A program made the position numbers and the translations under genes. A stretch of DNA of 64,000 nt from Anaeramoeba flamelloides (lineage: Eukaryota > Metamonada > Anaeramoebidae): NCBI GenBank assembly GCA_027625915.1, contig JANTQA010000029.1, positions 9,610,001 to 9,674,000 of the forward strand. Reading direction: 5' to 3'. This document shows positions 22,928-34,321 of the stretch, one piece after another; the stretch's first letter is position 1, and each line of letters starts with the position of its first letter. The notes beneath the pieces were generated by a model. The model was not told the origin of the DNA and searched no databases. It was given only the letters and a program-made list of their open reading frames with translations.

Positions 22928-24641
22928 TATATGTGTCTTTTTTATTTTAAGAAAAAAATAAAAAAATTATTGTAATTTACTTTTGTTTTCACAAATTAAA
23001 AAAAAAAATTCTTTTCCTTTTTTATAATTCAAATAATTTTTATAAAAAATTGATATTTTACTTTATTATTATAAATTTTGGAATAATAGAAACCCTATAA
23101 CTAAATTTAATACATATAAATACCAAATTTAAATAAAAAAAATATCATATAACAAAGTTTCATTTAGTTATATCTCAAAAAAATCGAGGCTACTCTATAA
23201 ATCAAGAAGAAAAAAATTCTGATTCCTCCAAATTTAACATTTACAACATTCAAAAAGTATCCAACCATTCAGAAGACCTTTTCAAAGAATTAACTTTTCG
23301 ATGAACTACAAACCAATTTTTTAATGAAAAGAACATACTGGTAACTTTTTGTCAATATAATAAAGAATAAAAAACATAAAAGTTAAGATCATATAATCAC
23401 AATATTAGATGTTGGACACTTTACTATTGAACCTTATTGGAATTCTAAATAATTCATTTTTTTTTTTTTTTTTTTTTTGTATTTAAAGTGATCTTTTATC
23501 ATATTTAATAGACTTTAAATAAAATCTACAAAATAATATTTAAACAATTTAATTGTTTCTTTTTATATATTAATTTTTATATAAAACCATAAATAAAACC
23601 ACTAACAAAGTTTATAATTTTTTTTTCATCATTTTTCTATTATTTCCCTATAAAGATTTCTACAATTCATCAATAATTCAATAGTATTTAACATATTTTC
23701 AAAATACACAATTGCCCTTCATGAGTTAAATCATTATTATATCACAATATAACAAATTGATAATTATGGTATACTAGTAGAAAATATTTTTCTTAGTTTT
23801 TCTCATTGAAATTTGGTGAAACAATCTGTTCTTAATTATTAAATGATTATATCTCACATTTAAAAAATCAAAAATTCAATAAAATTAATAACTATTTGAC
23901 TTTTTTAACCATTTTCTGATTTAATTCATTCAATTTGTGAGTGATTTTCATTTAACTTTCAAAAATAATTAAAAAAAAAAAGCAATTCAAAATTTAACTT
24001 TTCAATTTAAATTATCCAATCACAGAAAATCCCTTCTTACTTGAAATTAAAAAAAAAATAAAACTTAATCTTTCCCCTAAACCCTTTTAGTTAAAACTTC
24101 AAGTCTCAAAAGTAAAATTCAAAAGAAAAACTTCAAAATAATATCAACAATTCAGTTTTTCCTTTTTATGAGAGATAAGATACCAATTTTATTTTTCATT
24201 AAAATATAATATTTCTTGTTCAAAACTTAATTAAATCAACATTTTTCTCAGAATATGAAACATATTAAATCTACCATCTACTCGTATTAATTGCCAATTA
24301 CATTGAAATTCAAGAAAATATAATATCATGAGTTCTTAAAAAAAATTACCAAACCCGAGGTAAACACATGATCATTATTTTGCAACTCTGAAAAAAATTA
24401 TTGTTGAAATAAAAAAAAATTAATTTGATAAAAAAGTTTTTTTTTTTTTTATAATAAAACTATTTATTTATTCAAATAATTTGATGATCACTTATATTTT
24501 TAAAAAATAAGAGAATGCTTTCTTGAAATAAAATGTGAAAAAAAAAAAAAAAATAGAAAACAATAATAAAAAAACTATTTTTAAAATTATAAAAAAATAA
24601 AAAGTAAGGGATAAAAAACTTTCAAAAAAAACCAAACAAAA

Positions 24642-27600
24642 TTAAACCTTTTTAAACATTCTCAACATTTTTTGTGTAACTAAAAACCCACCAGAAATAT
24701 TAATAGTAGCAACAAAGATTGCTGCTGCCGCGATATAAGTGGTAGCTGTATTCCAATTTTTGTTTGAAATTAGGTTCATTCCACCTAAGATAACGATACC
24801 AGAGATGGCGTTTGTAACTGACATCAACGGGGTATGGAGGGCTGGCGTGACATTCCAAATAATTGTCCAGCCGATCACTGAAGCAAAAGTGAATACACTA
24901 AGATGCGGTATGAATGAATTTGGGGCATAGAGCCCAATTAAAACTGCAAGGGAAATGGCCAATATCCAGAAGAAGATTTGTTTAATTATGATCAATGAGA
25001 AAGAAGGCTCGTTTTCTTCTATGTGCACTTCTTTTTTCTTTTCGATTTTTTCTTTGATAATTTCTGGTTTAGGCCTTGGTGGGACAAATTTGGGTCTACA
25101 ATCAGGCCATCTAACCTTACCATTGTAAACAACGCACATTGCATCAATTACTTCATTATCAAAATCCAGGTCAAAGTATTCCGCTGTTCTTTTTGGATTT
25201 TCAACTTCCTTTGGCGCCCTTTTCAAATTGATCACTTCGTCCATTAGATACCACAGATTGGTACCATACATTTGTGAAGATTGCGAGCCCATTCTTGAAG
25301 CAAGGTCTGTGAACCCAATTACTGTTACGCCCTTATGCTTAATCGCCTTGCCCTTCTGTGTGACTTCACAATTACCGCCAGTACCGGCAGCCATATCAAC
25401 CACTACAGAGCCCTCTTTGAGATTATCAAACATGTATTCAAGGACCAATTGCGGAGCAGGCCTTCCTGGGATCATCGCGGTCGTGATAATGATATCGGTC
25501 TCCTTGCATTGCTCGTTAAAGAGATCCATTTCGGCGGCAATAAATTCCTTTGACATTGTTCTAGCATACCCGCCCTTCCCGGTGCCATCTTCTTCAAATT
25601 TGATTTCCAAAAACTCGCCACCCAACGATTCAACCTGTTCCTTGACAACGGGCCTCGTGTCGAATGCCCGAACAATTGCACCGAGGTTCTTGGCACAGCC
25701 AATAGCAGATAAGCCAGCGACACCCGCGCCAATGACCAAAACCTTAGCTGGCGGGTATTTGCCCGCAGCTGTAACCTCGCCAAGGAAGAACCGTTCAAAG
25801 TGAGTGGCAGCTTCAATGACTGCACGGTAACCGCCAACTTTAGCCATGGAACTTCTCGCATCAAGCTTTTGAGATCGGGAGATCCTTGGCACACAGTCCA
25901 TGGCCAAGGATGTGACACCCGCGTCATGCATTTTTTTCAAGAGCTCTTCGTTTTGAGCTGGCCAAACAAAGCTTACAATGACTTGCCCTGGGTGCGCTAA
26001 ATCAATTTCGTGCTCCCCCGTCAATTCATTGAATTCTGGCGCGTGGTATTTCAACATGACATCGGCTTCCTTCCAAACTTGTTCGGCATCTTCCAAGATG
26101 GTAAGCCCCAGGATACCTTTGTACTGCTCATCGCTGAACATGGATTGCTTGCCGCACCCTGATTCAAGAAACACCTCATAGCCACTTTTGATCAACTTTC
26201 TGGCAGTGTCTGGGGTGACGGCAACCATTGTTTCATTTTCATGGATTTCTTGAACACATCCTATTTTCATGAAGGTTTCTGGTATCTCGTCAAGGTCCTC
26301 TTCGGTGGTTTCCATTTGATCGAGGTTACCTTCTTGATTTTTTAATAGGATGTCGTTTTCGTCCATGTCACTATCGGATCCTTCCCCGAAATTTGAATTA
26401 TTCTCTTCCCCGCTGCTTTTCTTGAAAATTGGCCGTAAGGAGCTATTGAGTTCTTCAAGGGAATCCTTAGCATTCCCAAATAAGACCCTCGTGTTTTCCT
26501 TGTAGAACGTTGGGTTGATAATACCCGTGTATCCTCTCCCCTTGCCCCTTTTTAAGACAACAACCCGTTTAGCCTTCCAGACCTCAATAACGGGCATCCC
26601 CGCAATAGGCGAATCTGGATCGTCGATCGCGCTTGAATTGACAGTATCATTTGCACCAATGACCATGACAAGATCCGTTTTCGTCATGTCTGGATTAACT
26701 TCGTCCATCTCTAAGACAATGTCGTATGGCACATTGGCCTCCGCAAGTAAGACGTTCATGTGCCCAGGTAGTCTTCCTGCAACAGGATGGATCCCAAAGG
26801 TGACTTTTTTTTTTGCCTTTCTTAACATGGATGTCAAATCAGCAACAGCATGTTGCGCTTGTCCAAGCGCCATACCGTAACCTGGTACGATCAGAATGGT
26901 TTGGCTGTTCAGAATGGCTTGCACCAATTCGTGTGTAAAGGTTTCAACATATTCTAATCGCTCCCCTTCTCCTTCTCCTTCTCCTTCTCCTTCTCCTTCT
27001 CCTTGTCTTCCGCTTTTGTTCTTTTTTTTAGCAATTTTGCCTCCTTTAAATACATTGACAAATGACCGGTTCATAGCCTTACACATGATATATGAAAGAA
27101 TGGCACCAGAGCTTCCCACAAGCGCGCCTGTGGTGATCAGCAAGTCATTCCCAATTGAAAAACCTGCCATGACACCGGCCCATCCAGAAAGGGAATTCAA
27201 CATTGAAATTACAACGGGCATGTCTGCTCCTCCAATGGCTGCAACAAAATGGACACCCAATAAAACGGAGACAATTGTGATGACAACTAAAAATACAAAA
27301 CCTTCAACAAGATCAGAAACCAAAGTTGGGATCGCAAATCCAAGGATGAGGAGAACTAAAAATGCATTGATGTAGTGCCTTCCCGGCAGCGTTAGAATTC
27401 CTCTCATGCATTTGGGCTTACCCATAAGCTTTAAACAGGCAATAACAGATCCAAAAAAGGTGATTACACCAATGGCGATTCCCAAGATTAGAAAGATTTT
27501 CAAAATGAAGACTTCTTTCGTTGTGTATTTGGCATTGCCAACAGGGTCCAAATATGTGGCAAAGGAGGTGAGGGCAGCTGCAAGGCCACCAAAGGCATTC

Positions 27601-28075
27601 AAAAGACCAACCATTTGCGGCATTCCAGTCATTTGAACCGTCAGCGCCATCCAACTTCCAATGACTAAGCCTGGAACCATTGCAATAATCAAGATTAAAT
27701 AACCATGTGACTTGACAGATTCAGATATCGCTAGCATCACAATGGAAACTGCCATACCAACCATCCCAAAAAAGTTTCCTTTTCTTGCTGTTTTTTGTGT
27801 GCTCAGCCCATAAATTGAATAAATGAAAAAGACTGTTTAGGAATTGTTTTTGGTTTTATTTGAAATCAAAAGGCACAATTTGTCAAAATAATGAAAAAGA
27901 AAAAGGGGTGGGTATTTAAAATTTTGAAGAAAAATGAATAAATTTGGGATTTGTTAATTATCAAAAAATAGTCAAAAAATGAGAAAGATTAGAGATATTT
28001 CTGCATATCTAAGAATAAAAAATTACCTGCTGCAAGAATATTTACTGTTTCCACAGTATTTTGTATATTCGACAT
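24642..28075 (-). CDS. PNT: Proton-translocating NAD(P) transhydrogenase, fused beta-alpha form
   Basis: Transfers hydride between NADH and NADP+ coupled to proton movement across a membrane. Two exons. Exon 1 at 28027-28075 encodes MSNIQNTVETVNILAA. Exon 2 at 24642-27832 continues VFFIYSIYGLSTQKTARKGN into the conserved GMVGM. The total of 1079 residues is close to the fused Entamoeba enzyme. Order: beta-type membrane segments (about 14-280), a Gly-Glu repeat (about 294-308), NADP-binding domain III with GYGMALGQAQH near 333 and GANDTVN, and an acidic linker (about 480-535). Domain I follows, with MKIGCVQEIHENE near 538, the NAD motif GAGVAGLSAIG near 720 and TTAMIPGRPAP, and four alpha-type membrane segments (about 970-1065) come last. 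The beta-before-alpha order is that of protist enzymes (Entamoeba, apicomplexans), not the animal NNT order. No clear mitochondrial presequence is visible, so the membrane is unknown. GC content is well above the flanks, as for a conserved gene. Confidence 0.97.
26962..27004. repeat. Hexanucleotide repeat inside the transhydrogenase
   Basis: About seven CTTCTC-type units on the plus strand encode (Gly-Glu)n between the beta membrane domain and domain III. It is an in-frame acidic spacer likely to vary in length between strains. Confidence 0.9.
27833..28026 (-). other. Intron 1 of the transhydrogenase gene (194 bases)
   Basis: Donor GCAG/GTAATTTTTT, acceptor CCTAAACAG/TC. Joining at these points makes GCA-GTC across the junction and reads straight into the family's conserved region. 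It gives the local splice consensus used for the other genes. Confidence 0.9.
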
Positions 28076-28466
28076 TATGAATTATTAATAATTTTTACAA
28101 ATATCAAATATGATCTCGAAAAAAAATAAATGATCTTATCAATAGAAACTTTCTTTTTTTGTATTTTTTTTTTGTAAGTGATTAAAAATCAAACATATTA
28201 TAAGATCAATTTTCCTTTTCTATCTTTAAAAAAACTGATTAAATCCATCATAATTAATACCGAACAAGAAACAATAAAAAAAAAAAAAAATATAAAATAA
28301 TATTCAATAATTATCTCAACATAACTGATTTAGAAATAAGTTCATTTTGTGGAATTAGAAATCTATTTTTCTATTAACTAGATCACTTTTCAAATTATAA
28401 TTAATTTTTATGTCAAAGAAATTTAGGGCTAAAATAAGAGTTTCTACAAATCAAAAAGTTAATTTA

Positions 28467-28902
28467 CCGTTTTGGAAAAAAAGTGTAACATGGAACAAAA
28501 TTGAAACACGATTTTTAATTGGGAACATTACCGAAAATGAAAAAGTAAAACCAATAAAAAGAAGAAACCAATTAACTTCAAATAATTACCCATAATATTA
28601 TTTTCAATCAATCCAACAAATACAATTTAAATCTACTTAATTTATCGAAATTGTTTGTATGGTTTTGGAGATCTTAAAAATAGACAATTTTTTGAACCAA
28701 TTTTTAATAATTGATCAATCAAAGAAAAACCCCATACCAAAAGATAGTAATAAAAAAACTGTTATTGTGGCGAATACTTCATTTTGTCTTTATTTATTTA
28801 GTTATTCTTTTTTTCATTGATCTTACTCTTCATTTTCAATAATGTTAACAATTATAAACTGTGTTGAACTTTTTTCCAGTTTCACTTTTTTTCCACAACG
28901 GT
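28467..28902. repeat. Family E MITE-like element, copy 1
   Basis: About 436 bases with inverted ends of about 80 bases. Left CCGTTTTGGAAAAAAAGTGT; right in reverse complement ACCGTTGTGGAAAAAAAGTG. Both then carry TAATTG and AACATTA(C/T)(C/T)GAAAATGA. TA lies at both outer edges (28465-28466, 28903-28904). A short open frame across the left end is part of the repeat, not a gene. Confidence 0.85.
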
Positions 28903-29544
28903 TATTTCCAATTTTAAAAAGTAATTCAAAAAATAAGTAATTGATGATAATTGAAAACTTCACTTTTTAATTATTTTTAACATATCTTACATACTATGAG
29001 AAAATTTGTATCAACTTGAAAACTTTGGAATTTCAAGGTTAAAAATTTTGTTTTTTTTATACAATGATTATTATTTCTCTTTAAAATATCTCTAAAAAAA
29101 ATTGATTTGTAAATTGATAACAAAATATTTTCGAAAATTTAACTTTAAGGAAAAATAACCACTCTTTATCTTTACGAAAATTTTATTCAAAACTAAAAAG
29201 TTTATTTGAAAAAAATTTGATTTTCTTTTCTTTGCAGATCGTTTTTATAAATTTTCAGCAAAATTTTGTAATATTTTTCAAAAGTTTTATATTGTTCTTT
29301 AATATCTAAAAATTTACTGATTTTGTGAAATATTCCTGAAAATACCGAAAAATAGAAAACATTAAAATTTTTAACTACTAAAAAATGCTTTTTGAAGAAT
29401 TTCTAAAAAACACTTAGTATTTAATGATAATTCAGTTTAAAGGTAAAATAATAATTTTACTTTCAACAAACTATTTTTTTTTTTTGATGAATTTTCTTAT
29501 TTATTTCCTCCTCTGAAGAGTTTTTGACTTCTTAGTTTATTTGT

Positions 29545-29730
29545 GTATAATAAATGTTAGGCAAGTAAAAGTATATACCAGACTTATGTTCGGTTTGAAA
29601 GGATGTTCTTGCTTGTGTTAGGCACCATTAAACCAATTTCCATTACGGAGTAGAAGGTTAAATCAGATTTGGTTTGAGTAACTATAGGTAGTGTAGTATG
29701 TGTGTATGTATAGATATTAACTATTTATTT
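29545..29730 (+). other. Base-composition island
   Basis: About 180 bases less AT-rich than the surroundings, with words such as TTAGGCAAGTAAAAG, ATGTTCGGTTTGAAAGG and TCCATTACGGAGTAGAAGG. All six frames contain stops. It could be a decayed exon or a non-coding RNA gene; I recognise neither. Confidence 0.3.
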
Positions 29731-31244
29731 TTAAATTAGTTTGTGATTATATACCCGTCTTATACTAATTATTAGAAATGATACACAAATAGAAATTACC
29801 TTTTCAAAGATATTTTCTCTTATTTTATTACCATTTAGCAATGATCAGAAATGTTACGAATTCTAAGATACAAATTCCTTTCAGACAAAATCCATTGAAA
29901 ATTATTCTTGAAAATTTACAATTTTTTAGTATTTTTTAATTTTTCAGTAACAAACAATTTTCTTTGATAAAATTCTAATTGTATCATTAAACCGAGTGTA
30001 TAAATACTAGAGTTTATTATATTTGACTATAAAGTGTTTTTTATTGGTTAAAAAGTTATTGAGTATTTTCAATTTTTGAGTAAACGCGATTTCATAATAA
30101 ACTGCCCAATTTTATTTTATTTATTTTATTTTTTATTTTTTTTTTTGATTTTATTTTGATTTTAAAAAAAATACCTCTGGTGTATAAAACTGAATATTCA
30201 AATAGTAATTTTTTTATTAGAATAGATAAATTCAATTTATAAAAATATTTATTTTCAAAAGTTGTTTTTTAATGGGACAATTATTTTGAAATATTTTTTA
30301 ATTTTCAATAATATTTGATAGATCCAATATTAACTAATCTTTTTGTTTTACATTTCTCAATTAAAATTTGAACAAAAAAATATTGTAAATTTCATTTTTA
30401 AGGTACCTTTTTAAAATTCATACTAAGCTACACAAAGATCAATTAAGAAAAAAATAACAAGGATAAAGAAAATACTCAATATAGCTTTTTATTATAATTT
30501 TAAGTACAATAAATCTTAAAGATTAATGGAATTTTAAGGCGATTTAACTTTTCTTTTAGAATGAAAAACCTATTTATTTATATTAAGAAATGATGAATAA
30601 AGAATTTTTATTAAAATTTAACATTTTTTGAATTTTTTTTGTTTGATTAAGGGACTAGTCTCTATAATTTTTTGACAAATTTTTAATTAAGGAATCTTTA
30701 TTTAGAAACATGTTTAATATTGAAAATAAACAAGTTTTTGCAAATCTAAGTAATTCACACAAAATTTTCTCAATCTAGATTAAATTTAGGTAAAAAATTT
30801 AATAGAGATTAGAACTAAAAACACTTTAATTAATCAAAATTGGTATTGATCTCGAAAAAAATTGAAAAATAAAAAAAATTGTAATATCTAGCTATTTATA
30901 CAATAATAAAGTATTCTAGGTTTGGAGATGATTTTATAAATATATTCTCAGATATTCTCTAGATAAGAAAATATGTATGATGTAAAATAATGATTAACAT
31001 TAATTTTAACTTGTTTCTTTCAGGAATTTAGAAAAGTGTTTGATCAATAATGTATAATTTAATTTTCATTAAAAATCTCGAAAAAATGAAAATTTATTAA
31101 ACCTTGTTTCAGTCAAAGGAACGCAAAAATTTTTTTAATAATATCTACCTAATTTTTACAATTAATTTTTGAAGAATAAATAAAAATAAATTATTAATAA
31201 TAAAAATTGGATATAAGTTGATATTTATCCAATTTAAATCTAAT

Positions 31245-31650
31245 CAATCAATATATTTTCTTAAAAATTGTTGAACAAAAATTCTTAGCAACCTCTAGAA
31301 ACAAAAAAAAAATTCATTTATTCTTAAATTGAAGATCCACAGAATATTACAATAGAAACTGAATAATTTTTTTCTATAACAACTTTCACTGTTCCAGTAA
31401 CATTAAAATAACCTTTTATTTTTCGAATAAAATATCAAGTTTGCAATAAAAAACATTTGCAAATGAATTCGGTATCAAAAAAAAAAAAAATTGGATCAAA
31501 GAAAAAAGTTAAAATGTGAAAAAAAGATGAAAAACAGAAATTTTTTAAAATAAAATTTTTTCTTCTAATATCCATCAAAATCTTTAAACACATTCAATTC
31601 ATTCACTTTATTTAACCATCTTAACTGTATAAAAGGTTTATTTTAAATGA
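31245..31650 (+). repeat. Family G dispersed repeat, copy 1
   Basis: Matches 56945-57370 in the same orientation: ATCAATATATTTTCTTA, ATTCTTAG, TTGAAGATCCA, CACTGTT(C/T)CA(G/A)TAACATT, TTTTTTCTTCTAATAT and TGTATAAAA. No inverted ends found. Confidence 0.6.
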
Positions 31651-32029
31651 TTATTAAAGACCAGGACTTTTATAAAACTTCTTTTTTACTTACATTAATT
31701 CTTAAATGAAAATTGTAGTATTTTACTAAAGTACTACATTATATATCCATTATATACTTGAACTAAGTAATAAATTGAATATTATTACTAATAACATTAA
31801 TAAACATTTATATATTTTAATTTATTGAATTACTTTTCATTTTTGAATTTTAAATACAGTCGTTTGGAAAACCTTTCTTATTTTTTAAAAATTTTTATCA
31901 AGTTGTTGGTATTAAAAAAGTGAAACTCCATACTTTAAAATTGATATAGAGACTGGATTGAGAACAAAAACACACCCTTAATATAAAAATAATATCTGTA
32001 TTAAAATGAAAAACTTTTTAAATTATTTA

Positions 32030-32520
32030 ATTTTGATTCTTATAAAAAAAGGTAACTTATTAAAAATAATTCCTGATACGATTTTTAATTATTAATAATG
32101 TGAAAATTTCTGTGCAATTGCTGAATAATTTCATTTATTTAAGAAACAAACTTTTGATAATTATAACTCACGAATTATTAGTAGAGTGATTAATTAAATT
32201 ATATTTGTTCATTAACAATATTCAATCCATCAAAATACAAGAATAAAAATTATCATTTTCTAAGTTATGAGCAAACCTCTATAAATATCTATAGTTTTTC
32301 ATAAAATAATCAGATTTACTTTTTTTATCAAACAATTACTTGAGTATTCGGGGGATATCCCCACTTTAATGAACTATGGGTAGGTTTATTACTGAGTTCA
32401 TAAAGAATTTGTTTGGTTATAAATTAGTTTTTATTTCTAACGAAAGTAATTTATATAATTTCCCAATATTAACAATTGGAAATCTTAACTGGGATTTTTT
32501 TCAATACTGTACCTACTTTT
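32030..32520 (+). repeat. Family F dispersed repeat, copy 1
   Basis: Matches 50570-51060 and 54785-55130 in the same orientation. Shared landmarks are TTATCATTTTC(T/C)AA, CAAACAATTACTTGAGTATT, TTTAATGAACT(A/T)TGGGTAGG-like, GGTTATAA and CACAATTAAAAATCTT-like near the end. Ends are not defined and no coding frame is seen. Confidence 0.65.
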
Positions 32521-32806
32521 TTTAATTAACAGTAGCATATTTTCAGATTATTTTAATAAATCAACTAAAAAAAAATGCAATGTTTTTCATATTGCCAATT
32601 AAGAATCTGTTTTATATAAATCCTTTATTCATGCATTATATTTTGATATCAACTCGAAATATATCTTGAAAGTAGCAAAAATCCGAAATAATAATAAATC
32701 TAATAATTTTTTATTATATCAAAAAGTTGAAAATTCAATTACAAGAAAACCCCACTTCCCTTTTTTTCTCTATCATAAATATCAAATAAAAAACCAAAAA
32801 ATCGTT

Positions 32807-33031
32807 TTAAAACACTCTTTTTAATAATGGACTTTTTAAAATATCAATCATTTTATCAATTTGCTTAAATGTAATCGCATTTCTATTTAATCTAATCAAC
32901 AGTTCATCAATTTTTTTATCTCTGGATAATACTTTGTTTTTTACCACCCCGGAGAAGGAAAAAAGGTAGAACTGAAAAAAGTGTGAAAGATATTTTATTT
33001 TTATTCTGAGGTGATAGATCTTGTACTTCAT
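32807..33031 (-). CDS. Hypothetical small protein or terminal exon
   Basis: A 74-residue frame. Its second half is polar and helix-like (KNKVLSRDKKIDELLIRLNR, then ITFKQIDKMIDILKSPLLKR) and looks more protein-like than chance frames nearby. A TTTTTTTCAG acceptor-like site just before FYLFSFSGVV could make the C-terminal 54 residues an exon. No family recognised; no upstream exon found. Confidence 0.3.
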   Translation of the reverse strand: MKYKIYHLRIKIKYLSHFFQFYLFSFSGVVKNKVLSRDKKIDELLIRLNRNAITFKQIDKMIDILKSPLLKRVF

Positions 33032-33089
33032 ATTGACTTTTAATTATAGTTTAATCTATCTTAAAAAAAATAATTGTTTTTTTTTTTAG

Positions 33090-33166
33090 AAATCCGAATT
33101 GAAGAGTCTAATGATTTAAGATGGTATGCTTTTAACAATAATTTGTATTTGTGGGGTTTTCAATAA
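33090..33166 (+). pseudogene. Isolated exon-like frame
   Basis: A T12 tract and AG at 33088-33089 precede an open frame IRIEESNDLRWYAFNNNLYLWGFQ that ends in TAA. The W-x8-LYLWG spacing recalls an RCC1-type repeat, but one repeat is too little to name a family. I found no upstream exon on this strand, so it is either a gene relic or chance. Confidence 0.2.
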
Positions 33167-34321
33167 AAATATTTATTTTTATTCTATGTTGTGTTTTGTC
33201 CTTTGAGTCAATATCCTCAACAAAAAATTCATTTTTTAATAAAAGATCCAAAAGAAAATCAAACCTAAATGAAAATTTCAATAAAAAACGAAAAAATCAA
33301 GATTTTTTAATAAATATCTTCCAGTTTCTTCATTTTACACTGATAAAATAGGATTTGAGAAAAAATAAAATAACAATATTTTTGTTTAGAGACTATAAAA
33401 CCAATATTAAAATAAATACCACATCAAATATCAAGTAGACAATAACCTTTATATCACCGAATAACACCCTACCCAGGATAATCTTTTTTTCCCTTCTTTA
33501 GGATACTATTATATTCAAATTAAAAAAGGAAAATTTTTAGTTCACATTCCAAAATATTTTTCTCTAGTTTATAAATAGAAGAAAATCCAAAGATCTTTAC
33601 AACATCATTTATGAAAAGATATTTTTAGACAATAAATTAAACTTCTTAAGTTAACTCTAAGACAAAATTTTTACTCTGGTAATTTGATTGTAACAGTAAT
33701 AAATAATATTCATTTTGGAAATTGAAATAAAAATTTTCATTTATTAATTGCAAAATAACAGTTCTGATAAATTCTAATATATTTCAAAAAAATTTTAGTT
33801 TAATTACCATTTTTATAAATCTTGAACTATTTCTTATCAAACAGTCCAGGACTAAGAATATTTTGAAGAACAACTAATTTTCAAGAGTTTATTACCACTT
33901 GACTTCATAAAATGCTTTATGCAAATTTGAGAAGAAAAATTTCCAAAAGGAAAATCAAGAAAAAAATTTTCTACCATTTATTACAATTTATCAGTAAAAT
34001 AACCTTAATAATGACTTTAACAGAAAAAATGACTATTTGAAATCCTGAACAAAAGATCAAACAAGATCTATTACCTTCTATCTACACATCTAAAGAAATT
34101 ACTTTTTAAAAAAATTACTCAGTGTCAGAATGATACATTTATTTTAATAAATGATTCATTCTTTTTTTTTTTTGAAAAATAATCTAAAAAGTAAAATCTA
34201 AGATACTTAAACAATTGAATTTGAAACAAACTAATTGAAATATGTCAGAAAATCAACTTAAAAATTTTTTATTTTTTTAACTTTAATCTCATTTTTTTCA
34301 ACCACAAAAAATTCAATCTGA

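Larger units (their letters stand above)
19232..24641. other. Gene-free repeat-rich stretch
   Basis: No supportable gene. The first 600 bases are T- and A-run-rich 3' flank of the small gene. Then come repeats of families B (20276-20790), D (20799-21000), C (21061-21568) and A (22115-22313, 22733-22927), and a B terminal unit (22632-22710). From 22930 to 24641 I see only AT-rich sequence with a T20-like run near 23457-23478 and the 3' flank of the transhydrogenase gene. Confidence 0.6.
28076..34321. other. Long stretch with repeats and two weak exon candidates
   Basis: The first bases are the transhydrogenase promoter region. Repeats: family E (28467-28902), G (31245-31650) and F (32030-32520). 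A base-composition island lies at 29545-29730. A small minus-strand frame (32807-33031) and a plus-strand exon-like frame (33090-33166) are the only coding candidates. The 33500-34321 part is AT-rich 5' flank of the GIGYF gene, with a T/C-rich stretch ending CAACCACAAAAAATTCAATC before the ATG. Confidence 0.5.

Noticed and set aside
25228-25803. A 191-codon plus-strand frame opposite the transhydrogenase
   Set aside because: It is the reverse of a highly conserved coding region with few stops; the protein has no sense of its own.
28410-28595. A 61-codon plus-strand frame
   Set aside because: It spans the left arm of a family E repeat that recurs at 52212-52700 without the frame.
33151-33351. 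A 66-codon plus-strand frame with a hydrophobic start resembling a signal peptide
   Set aside because: Low complexity after residue 25 and no similarity; it overlaps the exon-like frame at 33090-33166 in another phase.
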